64,000 nucleotides of DNA, from contig CAKMRJ010003334.1 in assembly GCA_928212115.1 (NCBI GenBank), forward strand, positions 3,019,181-3,083,180, in the 5' to 3' direction. The stretch comes from Lactuca virosa (lineage: Eukaryota > Streptophyta > Magnoliopsida > Asterales > Asteraceae). Made by a program: the position numbers and the translations under genes. Positions 34,135 to 46,480 of this stretch are shown here, one piece after another (position 1 is the stretch's first letter; each line of letters starts with the position of its first letter). The notes beneath the pieces were generated by a model that made no database searches, was not told the origin of the DNA, and was given only the letters and a program-made list of their open reading frames with translations.

Positions 34135-36772
34135 AGTGGTCGCCATCTATACTCTAGTAGATGACTACGTCGCAACATCGCAACATCGCAAGTCAAGGTC
34201 AGGACATCTCCAAATCATCTCCTATTTATCATCATCTATTTGCCGTCACCTATCTATCATCTCCTATCTACCATCACCTATTACTACCCAATATATATTT
34301 ATAAGTGTATAATACTTGTATGATTAAATCAGTTAAATATCATCTCATAATATCTTATCTAACACATAATATTCTCAGCACAGATAATAAGCACATAAGC
34401 ATGTAATTATCTAGATACTTCATATCTATGTGTATGATGAAAGTAACTACACACTCATTTGATAAAAGTGGATACCTCTGAATTTGGGCAGAACCTCGCC
34501 TTAGCACTTTCAATGACCTAAATGTATAACACTAAGGTGTTGTTTGTTTTTTCGAAACGAAAATTCATGAAGTTCGCGGACCACCTCTGCAACCCTCTGC
34601 AGCAGAAGATGTGGACCAAATGGATGCATCCTATAATAAGAAACATGTTTGTTTTTTAACATCTGCAATAAACTGAAATTTAAATAAACTAATTTTATAA
34701 ACTGAAAATAGTTCTCAACATCAAAATTTTAATAATTCTAGTCTTAAAACATTGAAAGAATACTAAAAGAACATGTAAAAATCAAAAATATAAAATTTCT
34801 AACAAAAATCTAAAAAAATATAAAAGAAGCTATCATTTTTATTCTAGAAAAAAACTAACTTTAAAAAAATATTAAAAAATAATAAAAAAATTAAGAAAAT
34901 ATTACAAACAATGTCTATAAATTTATAAAAGAATTACACATGTTAAACAAAATGCAACCGAAACTGAAAATATTATTAACAGAAACGGTAAAAAATTAAA
35001 AAAATCAAAGTTTTTTTTTAAATCAAATTATAAAAAATTATAAAAACTATAAAAAGAAATTGTATCAAATCCGAAAATCAAAGTTTAAAAAACATCAAAG
35101 TTTAAAAAAAATTAAAGTTAAAAAAAATAAGTTATACCAAATTTGTAAAAAAATCACTTTGAAAAAATGAAAGTTTAAGATGTTTGAAGAGGCAAGTCAA
35201 GTGATGCGTCGTGCAGAACACGCGCAGAGGTTTTGTAGTCTGAAGCCTTCCAAAAAACAAAATTTTGCGAGAGTTCAAGTGTTGCGCGTGTGCTGTGCTG
35301 CACAACAAAAAGTGGTCTGAAGAGTTTTTTTTTTAAACAAACAACACCTAAGTCTTAGTCTAGTTTCATAATCCTAACGATTATAATAACTATAGTCTAG
35401 ATTCCTCACTAATCTCAATGTCTACATTGAGATCTATCAAGTAAGGATCAGCCAGGCAGGACAGTTGGGAGGCAAGATTATTTCAGCATAATAGCTTTTC
35501 TGAAATCCAACAACCAAGCCAACGTGACCATTCTAGACACCTCTCTCATAAATAGATCAATCAGTATAATGACATGGAATTACTGATAAATCTTATTTAT
35601 AGGTTCATAATAACGACTTATGACTATAAATATAAGTTACACTGAAAGAAACAAAGTGTAGCTTAACTTACAGAGATTTTAGCGAAAACCTATAAAATCG
35701 CGCGGTCAGAATCTCGTCCAGAATACTCATTCTTATCGGGCTCTTAGGGCTCCAGAGTCTCTACTAAACTATTATAGACGTTGGGAAGAAAACCTAACTC
35801 GAAAACTAGAGGGATTGAAAAGAGTTTTGGGATTAATTGTGAGTAAATAAAGAAGAAGTCGGAGGATATTTATAGGTTGCAGGTGGTACGCGTCGGGCAC
35901 CATAGTGTGCGCGACGGGCATCAGTGCATTGTTGGCTCCATCAGTTTCTGCCACATGTCATACCCATATTCGCCCACATCACTTACTTCTAGAAGTCGCC
36001 ACGTGTTTAATTCTTGTGGTGCCATGTGTCACGTACGTATCGTGCCATGTCATCGCGACTCTTGGAGAAAAGGAAGGGTCGACTTGCCACATGGCACACT
36101 CTGGTGCTGCCACGTCATCAACGCGTGTCAAACATTTTGTGCACCCGGTTTTCTAGATTTTCAAAATGGCGTAAATTCTTCATAAGCGCTCCGTTTCGAC
36201 GTTCTTTATATCCTCGGAAAGCTCTCGATGATATCTACAACTTTCCTTTAGACTCCGTCGGCTAATTTTGACTTTATTTTTTAAGCTATATTTTTAACAG
36301 CCTTAGACTGTCAAAGTCCGTTAAAAAATCATAACTTTCTCATATGATATATGTTCTCACTTGTCTTTATATCAACAGAACCATATGGACGAGATCTTCA
36401 ACTCTCGTTTTGATTATTTTTCCTAACAATCAACTGATCTCTACTTCGGTTTCTGAGTTGTATTGTTGCGCTGAAACTTTGAAAAATCATAACTTCCTCT
36501 TACGAAGTTAGATTTTGACGTTATCTATATGTATGTTCTCGGTTTAACGGCTAATATGACTTTCGTTTAGAACTCTTAGGCTAAGAAGAAATTTATCAAA
36601 ATTTTACTTTTTAGCTCTTTCCTGAGATGTCTTTCAAGCTGAAGAAGTAAGGGCTTCACCAGGGTAAGCATGTTTAGGACCAAGAGCCGATATGCAGAGT
36701 CGTGCTGGTTTAATCGCAAAACTTTGAAGAAGCATAACTTCTTCATACGAAGTCGGATTTCAGTGTTCTTTA
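34135..36772 (-). repeat. TR-GAG LTR D, both ends truncated, with MITE
   Basis: Homologous to LTR B and to the LTR at 29086-31654, but it starts within the LTR on the left (34135) and breaks at TTCTTTAT (36772) where a copia LTR abuts. It contains a MITE (34536-35348) and a foreign stretch of about 78 bp (36613-36691) absent from LTR B. Confidence 0.75.
34536..35348. mobile_element. Harbinger/Tourist-like MITE, TSD TAA
   Basis: 813 bp with terminal inverted repeats GGTGTTGTTTGTTT, flanked by TAA on both sides (34533-34535, 35349-35351). LTR B shows the empty site AACACTAAGTGTTAG near 23436-23450. The interior is AT-rich and has no transposase. TSD and TIR suggest PIF/Harbinger; the class is inference. 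Confidence 0.88.
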
Positions 36773-37527
36773 TGATGGGTTATTAGGGTTACAACAACAA
36801 TACTCTAAGCGGAAAAACATTTAAACAATTCAAATTATTAGAGCTCATGCAACCTAATAGGATCTATGTCTTTCACATATAGACAACATACTATGAATTG
36901 TTATCCTACAAAACTTTCCTATGAAAAAATAATTTATAAGAATAAAGAAACTTACCTTGAAGATTGTTATTGCAAACAATCTTGAATTCCTTCTTGAAAA
37001 ACTCTTGGAAGCGAGCACCACAAGTAGCGTGCCTCTAATGGTTCACACAAACCCTAGCAACCATAGAGCTTGAAGAGAGAGAGGAGAAGAGTAGAAATTT
37101 TAGCCCTAACCCACTAAATAATGTCATTGACGAGAATTTAAACCCATAATATAGGAGTCTAGGAATATATTGGATAAAGCAGGTATCTCCAAGATAACTC
37201 TAATCCTTTAATTTCCTCCCTAAGGCATCCAAAACGCACCCTTAATGCCCAAGGAAACCCTATAAGGCTTTCTAGAATTCGCCCCCCCCCCCCCTCCCCC
37301 TATAGGAGGTTCTGGAATTGATCAATGTTCAACTATTGAACATTGTCACCTTTAGTCATCATACTTTTAATTAATCCAATTAATCCCAAAATTAATTCCA
37401 ATTAATTTCTTATTAATAATTAATTAAATAATACTATTTCTAATTAATATATTATTCTCATAATATATTAACAAATTATCTATTTGATTTCTAATCAATT
37501 TATTAACCATATAATAAATTAATTATT

Positions 37528-37565
<38 letters not shown>

Positions 37566-37676
37566 AAAAGTTATCATATTCAATTGCTAGGTTTGAGGGC
37601 AACCCAAAAGGACTGTGCTACCATCAATTCAAGTTTATACTAATTATAGTTATGGGCTTAGACACCCAATCCAACA
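36773..37676 (-). mobile_element. Ty1/copia 3' LTR with polypurine tract
   Basis: On the minus strand CCAAATGGGAGAC (37690-37677) precedes TGTTGGATTGGGTG, the LTR start at 37676. It runs about 900 bp to CCTAATAACCCA near 36776. Only some 50 bp of internal sequence remain to its right. It includes a C14-type run (near 37282-37296) and a TC repeat. Confidence 0.7.
37531..37560. repeat. (TC)n microsatellite
   Basis: About 15 TC units inside the copia LTR. Confidence 0.95.
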
Positions 37677-39603
37677 GTCTCCCATTTGGATACGTCTATA
37701 ACTATAACTAGCAGTATAACTTCTAAACTGACAATCATCATATAAGAAGAAGAACAACACGAAGAGGATTAGGGCTTAAGAGAGAAAGTTAAAGAGAAGG
37801 ATGGAACTAAATCGATTTTAATGATAATAGAAGGTTAGTTTGGTAATTATCAATATGTATGGGTATGGGTACGAAAATAAACTTAGGATGCTCTACGAAG
37901 ATGACATGTGACATGTTTTTTATTCAGCTACTATATAGTAAAGCTAAAGACATGTGTATCACCAAAGCAAATAAATTACAAATAAAAACATCCACAATAT
38001 AATAGTTTTTTTTCTTAGTTTTTTTATGGAAAAATTCAATGTATCCCCACAATATAAAAGCTTTTTCAATTTGATTATTTATGACTTGAGGTTTGTTTGT
38101 ATAGTTGTCTATTTACAATAATTTGGAAAACTATGAGACCCGCACATTATTAAAAAAAAAAAAACTTAAGGGAAGAACTTTTTAGTTTTTCATGAAAAAC
38201 TCAATGTATCCCGTTTTTCAATTTAATTATTTATAATTTTAATTTTGTAGTTGTCTATTGACAATTATTTAAAAAAAACCATGAAAACCGTTACATTGTT
38301 GAAAAAACACTTAAAAAAGCTTTTAAATTAACAAGCTCCGTATAAAAGATCCTTTTGTGTCCTTTTTATTTTTCAAGCGTTTTTTTATTTGAAAAAAAAC
38401 TTTAAAAAAACTCATAAAAAGTTTATTATAGTAGTTAAACTTTGAATTACAAAATGACTAGAAATAAATAAATCTTCCTCGATGTAACCTCACTCCTCGA
38501 TACAAAACCTGCAAAATGCTCAAAGTAATCATTTTTTGAAATAGTTTTCAGATTAAGAATTTTTTTAACCTGACTACCTTTGATTAGCTTGTTTTCACAT
38601 CGGTTAATAAAACTTCAATAGAAAATTCTTCCTTCTACACAAAGAAAATGGTTCACGATTAAAAATTTAAAATTGTAAGATAACAATTATAATGTGGTTT
38701 TGATTTTTTTCAAATATACCTTCAACTTTTTATTGACTCTATGAAGCTGCCTAATCCAAACTCATCCGCAAATCAACATTTATATTATGTTTGTCCCCAA
38801 TGAACCTTGATATATATCAATAACTCTACCCCCAACATTAAAAGTTGTGTCAACTTAAACATTAGAGATTAGGATTGCAAGTACATCCCTCGCCATCAAT
38901 GACAAAACACAGTACTTTAACTTATGCATATTTCACCACTCTAAAGCATTAAATGAATTCATTCCTCACATTCCTTTCTCCCTGTAAACATCTTCTTCTA
39001 AATAACATATCAAGCTCTCACTTTTCTGGTCTCTCCAAATCCACATTTTTTATGAACTCTCCAAAATGCCTCCCATCCTATTAAGCTTTGACTTTTCATT
39101 TGGAGTGGTTGTGTGCTCCTCACCATGTACAAATTATGGTGACCCATTAAGTCATTGCATTGGACTTAATGTGTTGGTTGTAGACCTTCTACCATCCATA
39201 GAATCTTTTTAGGTAAACAAATATAAACATCTCAAAGTTAGAATTAGAAACATCAAATTGACATAATATTTAAGGAAAAATCCATTCAAGCAACTCATTT
39301 TAGAAAAATATTCAAAAAACTCATTCAGATACATATTCAAATATTCAACAATTTAACTCTAGGTAAAAACGTAAGTAATAATGGAATTCAAACAAAATAA
39401 CAAGCAATCACAGTGGAATTCAAAACAAAAAAACCAAGCAACTTAACTCTAAGTACACATAGTCGATACAAAAAAAGAGAATAACAAATGGATTAAATAG
39501 AGGTGGAAGATGAAACTGATGATGAGATATTGATGGACTCAATCACAGTGGAATTCAAACAAAGAAAAAACTAGCAAAGTTTCCAGGAATCATACCCGGT
39601 GAG
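37677..39603. other. AT-rich DNA without a recognised gene
   Basis: After about 50 bp of copia internal sequence there is no credible ORF. A block near 38020-38150 (phrases AACTCAATGTATCCC, GTTGTCTATT) is repeated imperfectly near 38185-38310. It is probably old repeat sequence. Confidence 0.5.
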
Positions 39604-40101
39604 TAGGGGTGCAAACGAGCCGAGTCGAGCCCTAGCCTGGCCAGGGTCGGCTCGGGCTTGTTTAAGTTATATGGGATCGAGATCAAGCTTGGCTCGATTT
39701 GAGCTTTATTTCACTAAGCTTCGCTCGAGCTCGTAAAAAATTACAAAAGATCGGCTCGGGTTGAGGCTCGACTCATTTTTTTCCTAACATGCCTATATAA
39801 GCTTAACATCGATTCGAGCTCGTTAACAAGCTCATTTACTAATACCCTAAATCCCTAATTCCCCAAATTTGTTTTTATTTTAATATATAAAAATAATAAT
39901 GAATTATATTATATATAGGCTCGTTTAGGCCCGCGAGGTTAATCAAATTTAGTGACATAAGCTTGAGATTGAGCTCGTCTAATAAATGAGCCTAATATTA
40001 AGCTCGAGCTCGACTCATACTCGTTTAAAATTGGTTTTGAGTCGAGCTTTCAATGAGCCGATCCCGAGTAGCTCACAAGTAACTTGGCTTGTTTGCACCT
40101 A
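39604..40101. mobile_element. hAT-like MITE, 8-bp TSD
   Basis: Starts TAGGGGTGCAAACGAGCC and ends GGCTTGTTTGCACCTA, imperfect inverted ends of about 18 bp. It is flanked by CCGGTGAG (39596-39603) and CCGGTGCG (40102-40109), an 8-bp duplication with one mismatch, as hAT elements make. The interior is rich in GAGCTCG and has no ORF. A piece of the same family lies at 62193-62345. Confidence 0.85.
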
Positions 40102-40109
40102 CCGGTGCG

Positions 40110-40389
40110 AAAAAGATGAAATCGATAATTACAAAATGAAACATGCAACGGTGGATTCAATGGATGGGGCAGACGAGATTGACTCAATCGGCGTCCCATA
40201 GCGAAGTAGGCTGACGATGTGATGAAATCATTGCTCAATCGATGGAATAATCAAAACCCTAGAGGCGTGTGTGCAAAGCTATGTTAAAACTAGAAAGAGA
40301 GGGAGAGAGAGAGAGAGAGAACGAAGGTGCGTCACCTAAGTGTCTAGAATGATCGATTTCGAAGAAATTAAGAAAACTAACTAATAATC

Positions 40390-40453
<64 letters not shown>

Positions 40454-40454
40454 A
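40110..40454. repeat. Short unique stretch followed by GA and AT microsatellites
   Basis: 40110-40300 has no recognised gene. (GA)n at about 40305-40320, (AT)n at about 40396-40428 and (GA)n at 40429-40449 follow. The second cluster sits exactly where the gypsy-2 3' LTR is cut off. Confidence 0.8.
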
Positions 40455-41105
40455 TAACATGAGAATAACATTTGCGTCGTGAGCTATTGTTGCATCACCT
40501 CGTAGACTTGCCATTTGCGTTTCTAGCTTCAGAAGGTGTCCGTTTGACATCTCACGTCGTGAGAATAACATGCTCACGTAGTGAGCCCTAAACTTATCAC
40601 TCCGTAGACTTGCCATTTGTATTCTAGCCTTTAGAAGTGTCCTGGAGCACTCTCACCTCGTGAGAATACATGCTCACGTCGTGAGCTATGAAAAATTAGG
40701 ATTTCTGCCATGTGTCATGCTCTCAGACTGCTAGATCTTCGGAAGATCATATCTTTTGCATACGAGCACCGTTTTTGACGTATTTATATCCACGCGTAGG
40801 TATTTCCGAGTACTACAACTTTCTTTTAGATTCCAATAGCTAATTCTCACTATATTTTAATTTCTTCTTATTATAGAGATTTATCGTGTTAGAGTTTATC
40901 ATGACTTCTTCATGCGAAGTTAGATTGAGATTTGTTAAAATCTTTTGGAATTCTATGGATGTGTACTTTGATTTATATCATAAGGTATGTATGAAAGTTC
41001 ATACTTGCATTAGAATTTGCCATGAGCTACATAGAAATTTTATTACTTTACATGTTTGACATGATCGTATGTGACTGTTGTTGACTTATTTTGACTGGTG
41101 TTACA
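40455..41105 (-). repeat. gypsy-2 3' LTR, truncated
   Basis: Minus-strand start TGTAACACCAGTC at 41105 after a GGGGGGAGAA tract. It matches 61541-62192 closely and stops at the GA/AT microsatellites, so TATA and the remaining 1.6 kb are missing. It keeps several CTCACGTCGTGAG-type palindromes. Confidence 0.88.
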
Positions 41106-41135
41106 TTCTCCCCCCGTTGAAATAATTTCGTCCCG

Positions 41136-41485
41136 TGTAAGGTCCTGAAACGGATCTTTACAAATGATCAAGCAACAAACAATCACAAATAGAAATAGAA
41201 GAAGAAAAGAAATCAAGCTTGCACACGTTTATAGCATAAAAACGTCTGGTACAACTCGATAGAATGAACCGTAAACATTATGGCATCAACAACCAGACAA
41301 AGACCTACAACTCCTCTATATATACATGACTTGGGCCGCAAACTGGGTTTACGGCCGTAAACGTGTTTACGGCCGTAAACTCCCTCTTGAACCGTAAACT
41401 GCTAAACAACACCAAAAATGACTTTAAAGACACAAAAGAACAAATACAATGAAAGCCTAGACCAAACCATTAACTGGACCCTTCA
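41136..41485 (-). repeat. SIRE-type element 3' LTR
   Basis: 350 bp, read TGTAAGGTCC...ACCCTTCA on the plus strand. Two GTTTACGGCCGTAAAC palindromes (41347-41362, 41365-41380) lie next to the TATA (41317-41324). Confidence 0.95.
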
Positions 41486-41516
41486 ATCTCCCCCTTGGTT
41501 TGGTGCTAGCTTGGAC

Positions 41517-44319
41517 TCAGTTTTTGTCGACCGCCAGCACATCAGATTTTCCCATAGCTCCATTCCACATCTCCTTCTCGATAATCTCAGCAACCATCGA
41601 AGTGTACTCCTTTGCAGCGGACTCAAAAAGATCTTCGGCCACCTTGATCTGATGAATGGAGAGCTGATGTATATCCCACCTACCAAACTGAAGCAGATCC
41701 CTCTTGTCATACAAGCGGATACAATCCTCTTTAAGCTTGATGACAGCAGAAGCTGTAGTTTCATCAAACACCCAGTATTCCATGGATTTGAGAGATCCAT
41801 CTGGATAATTTTGAAGAACAAGAATCTGCTTTACTTGAGCAGTAGCGGGCCACATCACTGACCGAAGTGGCTGATTTGTTTTGGGATCAATGACGTTAGG
41901 GTAAATCTTAATGATAGACTCTGCAGTCTTCATTGAAGGAAAGCCCTTAGCCACTTGATCTTCCAAAAATGTCTTGAACTGAGTCGCCATGGGATTGTTT
42001 GATGGATTTGAGAAAGGAGCATTATACAGCTCCGTAAGATCAACCCTAGTAAAAGAGTGAAAATCGTGAGCATCTTTGTACATTTCAGTATTGCCGCTCT
42101 TTCTTCTCACAATCCACATGTTCATAGTGTCGTGGAATCCCCACGAAATGATCCCTGACCTATCACCATAAATGTCTCTGAATCGATTTTCTCCCAGATC
42201 CGTAAAGGTGATCTTTGATTGATCCCCCAGGGAGCATTATGATCTGAGCTCCTTTTGAATAGAAATTGACCCTTTTCAGCTGACTTGGCCAATTTAGCAC
42301 GTTTCAATGCCACTACATTTGGAGCTTGCGCCGGTTCCTTGTCAAAACGGTCAACAACAGTGGTGGTTCTTGTAGGTTGTGGGACTATGGGAGCATCTTG
42401 ATCAGGAAGATAGATCTTTGGCTCATCGACAAATGACTTGAATTTGTCGCCAAAATCTTCTTCCAGCTTCTTCTTTAGATCGTAGTAGCTGGCGGTCAAT
42501 AAGCCGAAATGCGTCTGAAGATCAGTAATCTGCTTCGTCTTCAGAGCTTTATCTTCAATAAGTTCGGCAACTTGAATATTGAGCTTTGCATTTTCAGTCT
42601 AAAGGTCTGCAACCTTGATATCCAGCTCAATATTTTTCTGATCTAAATCAATATTTTTCTGATTCAGAGCATCGATCTCCTTCTGAAGTCCAAGTATTGA
42701 AGGATTCTCTTCTCCTGAGCTGCCACCTCCAATAGAAATTCCTTTGCCACGTGAGGGAGGCGTTGTGAATTGTTCTTCGGCCAAATGTCTGGCTAGCCTC
42801 ACAGAAGCAACATCATGGTCTGGCCTGGGAGGAGAGAAACCTGTGGGGAAGGAAGAGCCACCAGCTTCATAGAAGGTGCTAGGACCTTCACTGACGGGTT
42901 CAGATGAAACAATGGCGGGAGTAGTTGTTGGTGGAGTTGTAAAGCTTTGAAATACACTCGAATCAGGAATTCCCTATCTAGGGTCAAGTCTTCGTCTTTT
43001 TGTTGGAGGTTGAGAGGCATGTGTAGTTGTGCGATCACTTTCCAATGGCTCAAATGTAGGTGGAACAACATCAAGGGGAGGAATCCCTGACACTGTCACC
43101 ATAGGAATTGCTATGTCCGCCATTGGATTGGTAAGAGGAGGCGTGGCTTCGAGAACGTCTTCATTTTCCCTTATCTCTGTTGCTGGATGAGCAACTTCAT
43201 CGATATTGTCAAGTAGCGTGTTGAGGTTTTCACCGGTCATGAAGTCTTCATTACTACCAAAATTTAAATGAATTTCATCGTTATCAAACCCAGTGAGATC
43301 GAGGTCTTCATACAAATCAGTCTCCGTTCCGCCTTTTGAAGACCCCTCATTATAATCACTTTGGACCTGAACAGATGTCAGTTCATGTTCCTCAACTACT
43401 TGAGCATTAGGAGCTGGAGTTTCTTCTTCTTCAGCACGATCTGACACTGTAATAACATCATCTTCCGAAATGACTTTCTCAGAAGAAGTGGGCTCAGATG
43501 ACATTTCGTCTGACGTTCCATGAGATTCGGAGGATTCATTTATCTCAGCAAATTTTCTGAATTTCACAAGAGGATGTAATCCTTGGAAGACGACCTTGCC
43601 CTTACGATTCTGCTTAATAAGACCAACAGTGTGGGGGACCAACGACTTCATATCTAGTGTGTCTCCCTCTTTAACCATCTCCGGAAATTGGGTGTCAATG
43701 AACAGCTGAATGAACCTAGGATACAGCAAGAAGGAATCTCTGGTCTCTCGGCTTATAGCATTGATGTTTACTAAGAACTCATCCAATATGAACTTTGAGA
43801 AGTTGGATTTGATACCAGAAGCCAGTTATACAATTGCCCCTAATGTTCCTGAGCGAGATTTCATCAGCACCTGATCTTCTGCCCGAGATACAGCTCACAA
43901 ACACATGAGTCAAGAATCTCCAGTAGGGTGGCAGAAGTTTTTTCACTGTGGGAGGATAGCTGCCTTCATACCCCATCTTCTTGAGAATCTTTTGCACATC
44001 TTCAATCCCGATTTCAGTAGGAAAATCAGGTTGATCGTTAATCAGCAATGTTTCTCTGATATACTGCTCAGTGATCATAATCTTGCATCCTTTAACCACA
44101 GCTTCAACGGTAACTACTCCATTGTCTCTTGTCATCTTAGCAGTCTGCCAGAACTCCCTGACAATCTTCTGATAAATGACTGGGTTCACAGTAATGGCAA
44201 AGGCTAGGCAGCATTCTCTCAGCCTGTAAATCATCGATCTGAAATCTTTCATGAGCAGCAGGAGGATCATCCAGTATAATAGCCAAGTTATGCATGTCAG
44301 CAAATTTCAAACTCGCCAT
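41517..44319 (-). pseudogene. Accessory ORF downstream of pol (aORF), decayed
   Basis: ATG at 44319 (MASLKFADMHNLA) opens a frame that shifts near 44235 and near 43840, has amber stops at 42974 and 42599, shifts again near 42160 and ends at 41517. In order it has a globular N-terminal part (FAITVNPVIYQKIVREFW, LLPPYWRFLTHVF, then FLLYPRFIQLFIDTQ), an acidic Ser/Glu-rich middle, a coiled-coil-like stretch of NQKNIDLDQKN repeats near 42640, and a C-terminal domain (YKDAHDFHSFTRVDL) ending AVDKN. About 930 codons. It resembles ORFs of unknown function seen 3' of pol in Asteraceae copia elements. It sits where SIRE env-like genes sit, but I see no signal peptide or membrane segment. Confidence 0.7.
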
Positions 44320-44887
44320 TGATCTGCACTAAACCAGGCCAAGTAAGAAAACAAAATATTTGAGCAGTTAAAGCTTTAAGTTCTCTTAATTAATCAATTT
44401 CATTTTGGCCTTAACAAAATATTTTTGAGTTTACGGTCAAACATGGTCAAAATTGGGTTTACGGTCCAAATTGAGTTTACGGTCAATACTGGTCAAAATT
44501 GAGTTTACAGTCCAAATTGGGTTTACGGTCGTAAACCCATTGCAGTGATCTCCTGACCGTAAACTGAGTTTACGGTCGTAAGCTCCAAAAGTAGTTTACG
44601 GTCGTAAACTTCTAGACCGTAAGCTCAGACCGTTTACGGTCGTAATCCCTCCCTAAACCGTAAACGCCGACGAACTGAAAAACCTCGATTAATCCCCCAG
44701 TTTCAGTCGAATCGATGAACAAACAACATTTCCTCAGTCGGTTTAGCATACCTTTGATGTGGACTAAACGATTTTGCAAAAACACACGAAAAATTTTCAA
44801 GGATGAGAGAGAGAGAGAGTGGGAGGGTTGCGGTTTGGGTTGAAGGATGAAAAGTGAGGTGGAAAGGGTTTACAGCAGTAAACTCCA

Positions 44888-44895
44888 CTTTTATA
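44888..44895 (-). promoter_or_regulatory. TATA-like box upstream of the aORF
   Basis: GGTATAAAAGTGGAG on the minus strand, about 570 bp before the aORF ATG at 44319. A pyrimidine-rich stretch follows on the same strand. There is no other coding start between. Confidence 0.4.
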
Positions 44896-45574
44896 CCTCC
44901 TTGAATTTTACCTGTCTCCCATACAGTATAGACACAGTCCAAATTCCAATTAATTTTTCAAAAATAAAGCCTTTTGAGGATTTTAAAATTAAAGTAAAAT
45001 TAAAATTAAACTAAAAATAAAATAAAATAATTTCTAAAATTTAAGATTGAAGAATTTAAAAAATTTAAATTTTGACAATATAAAATAAAATAAAATAAAA
45101 TAAAAATAAAATAAAAATAAAAATAAAAATGAGATAAAATAAATACAGACAAAAATTTATCTCGAAAGTCACCGAAAATAATCTTGTGATACTGGGATCA
45201 AAGTTGTTAGACAGCCTTAATCATCCTTGTCGGTACCTTTATCTTCACGTCTTTGTCTGGTCGATCGCCGGTATTGTGGTCCACTTAAACACGAAAAATT
45301 GTGACAGAATTAGGACATACCATTAGTTACAAGACAAAGTGATCCTAAGTTCCTAGATAATATTTCTTAAGGACCATTCAGCTGACGACGACCATGGATA
45401 TTGTTGTCCACCTAAATTGAGCAGCGAGATCTATAGACAATCTGTAAGTGTTCAATTTTAATTGTACTAGAACATGTTTCCCGCTTCCTGATATGCTCCA
45501 GTAATCAAGGACTTCCAGAATACTCCTTACATCGGGTGAGCAGACAATATTAAGAGAGAAGATAGATAGATTTA

Positions 45575-45850
45575 GAATGCATTGCTATACACCCAGGTCG
45601 GATCTCTTCCAATCACGCAGAGGGTGAAAAATATGACTAACTGAAGTTTTAGAGGGATTGAGAAAAAGAATGATGCATATACTGTGTACCAGGTCGGATT
45701 GTGAGTCACGCAGAGGAGACAGTATATGGCTAACAGATAGAAAGAATTGCATAGATAGAGGATGCAGAGAAATAGAGTTGCATATGTTACAGTCCAGGTC
45801 GGATCTCTCGATCACGCAAAGGAAGCAAATATGACTAACGACAGAGATAG
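45575..45850. repeat. Imperfect tandem repeat, three units
   Basis: Three units of about 90-100 bp share AGGTCGGAT, TCACGCA(G/A)AGG and ATATG(A/G)CTAAC. Units differ at many positions and in spacing. Confidence 0.7.
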
Positions 45851-46480
45851 AGAGAGAAAACAATTTTCTACGGACCTAATTTATCGGAATTCACCAGTCA
45901 CCCCATCAATACCGGAATTAAGGACATAATCCGCACATCGAGGAAAAGTTAATCCACGGTTCCAGATACAGGTTCTTTTAATGTGACCAGTAGATTCCCA
46001 TATTTATCTCCTTGCTCAACCTATCCAAGCGTCGTATTGTCAGCTAAACGGATCTAACTAGGTCAAGATTTGTCAAGTCTATGAATTCCTTAAGTTCAAC
46101 TCTGCCTAGTCAAGTCCTTTTAGATCTCTTTCGTGCCTACCAACGCATCAAACACAGAGCATAGACAATTTAATTTTGGGTACGTTACGCAGACTCAGAT
46201 TGCCTGTTATCACTTGATAATATCACTTCCCAGTACCCCATCTACAAGCAAAACTGTTAGCGACAATAATTTTGATTTTTTGAATTTTTTTTAATGTTTT
46301 TGGATTTTTCAATGTTTTTTGAAAAAAATAAAACAGAAACAAAAGGTTTTTGGATTTTTTTTTCAATTTTTTTTTTTTTTTTTTTGGTTTTTGTTTATTT
46401 CTCCCCCTAAATTTGTGCATGGGTGAGAATGAAATCACTAAAATGCGCAAATTTAAACTAACCTAATCAATAACAAAAAT

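Larger units (their letters stand above)
23166..36772 (-). mobile_element. Tandem TR-GAG array: LTR-gag-LTR-gag-LTR
   Basis: Read on the minus strand: LTR D (36772-34135), internal C (34134-31655) with gag, a complete LTR (31654-29086), internal B (29085-24923) with gag, LTR B (24922-23166). Each internal region ends in a polypurine tract before TGTAACA. The middle LTR is followed by a primer binding site, so it serves as 3' LTR for C and 5' LTR for B. No pol exists in either unit. LTRs D and B look more like each other than like the middle one. A join near 34134 removed the primer site of C. Confidence 0.75.
44320..46480 (-). other. Non-coding block between pol and aORF
   Basis: From right to left: poly-T tracts (46260-46390 on the plus strand), a three-unit imperfect tandem repeat of about 95 bp around CAGGTCGGAT...CACGCA (45575-45850), an AAAAT-rich tract (45066-45140), a TATA-like TATAAAAG on the minus strand (44888-44895), a CT-rich leader-like stretch (near 44797-44820) and more than ten GTTTACGGTCGTAAAC-type motifs (44430-44680). 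The content suggests a promoter and leader for the aORF. Confidence 0.6.

Noticed and set aside
36180..36600. Repeated CATAACTTCTTCATACGAAGTCG phrases as recombination (lox-like) sites
   Set aside because: The short inverted arms are part of roughly 130-bp repeats inside TR-GAG LTRs and lack a constant spacer.
41483..41861. Plus-strand 147-codon ORF
   Set aside because: Shadow of the accessory ORF on the minus strand.
41517..44319. Calling the accessory ORF an envelope gene
   Set aside because: No signal peptide, membrane segment or fusion-like stretch is visible; position alone is not enough.
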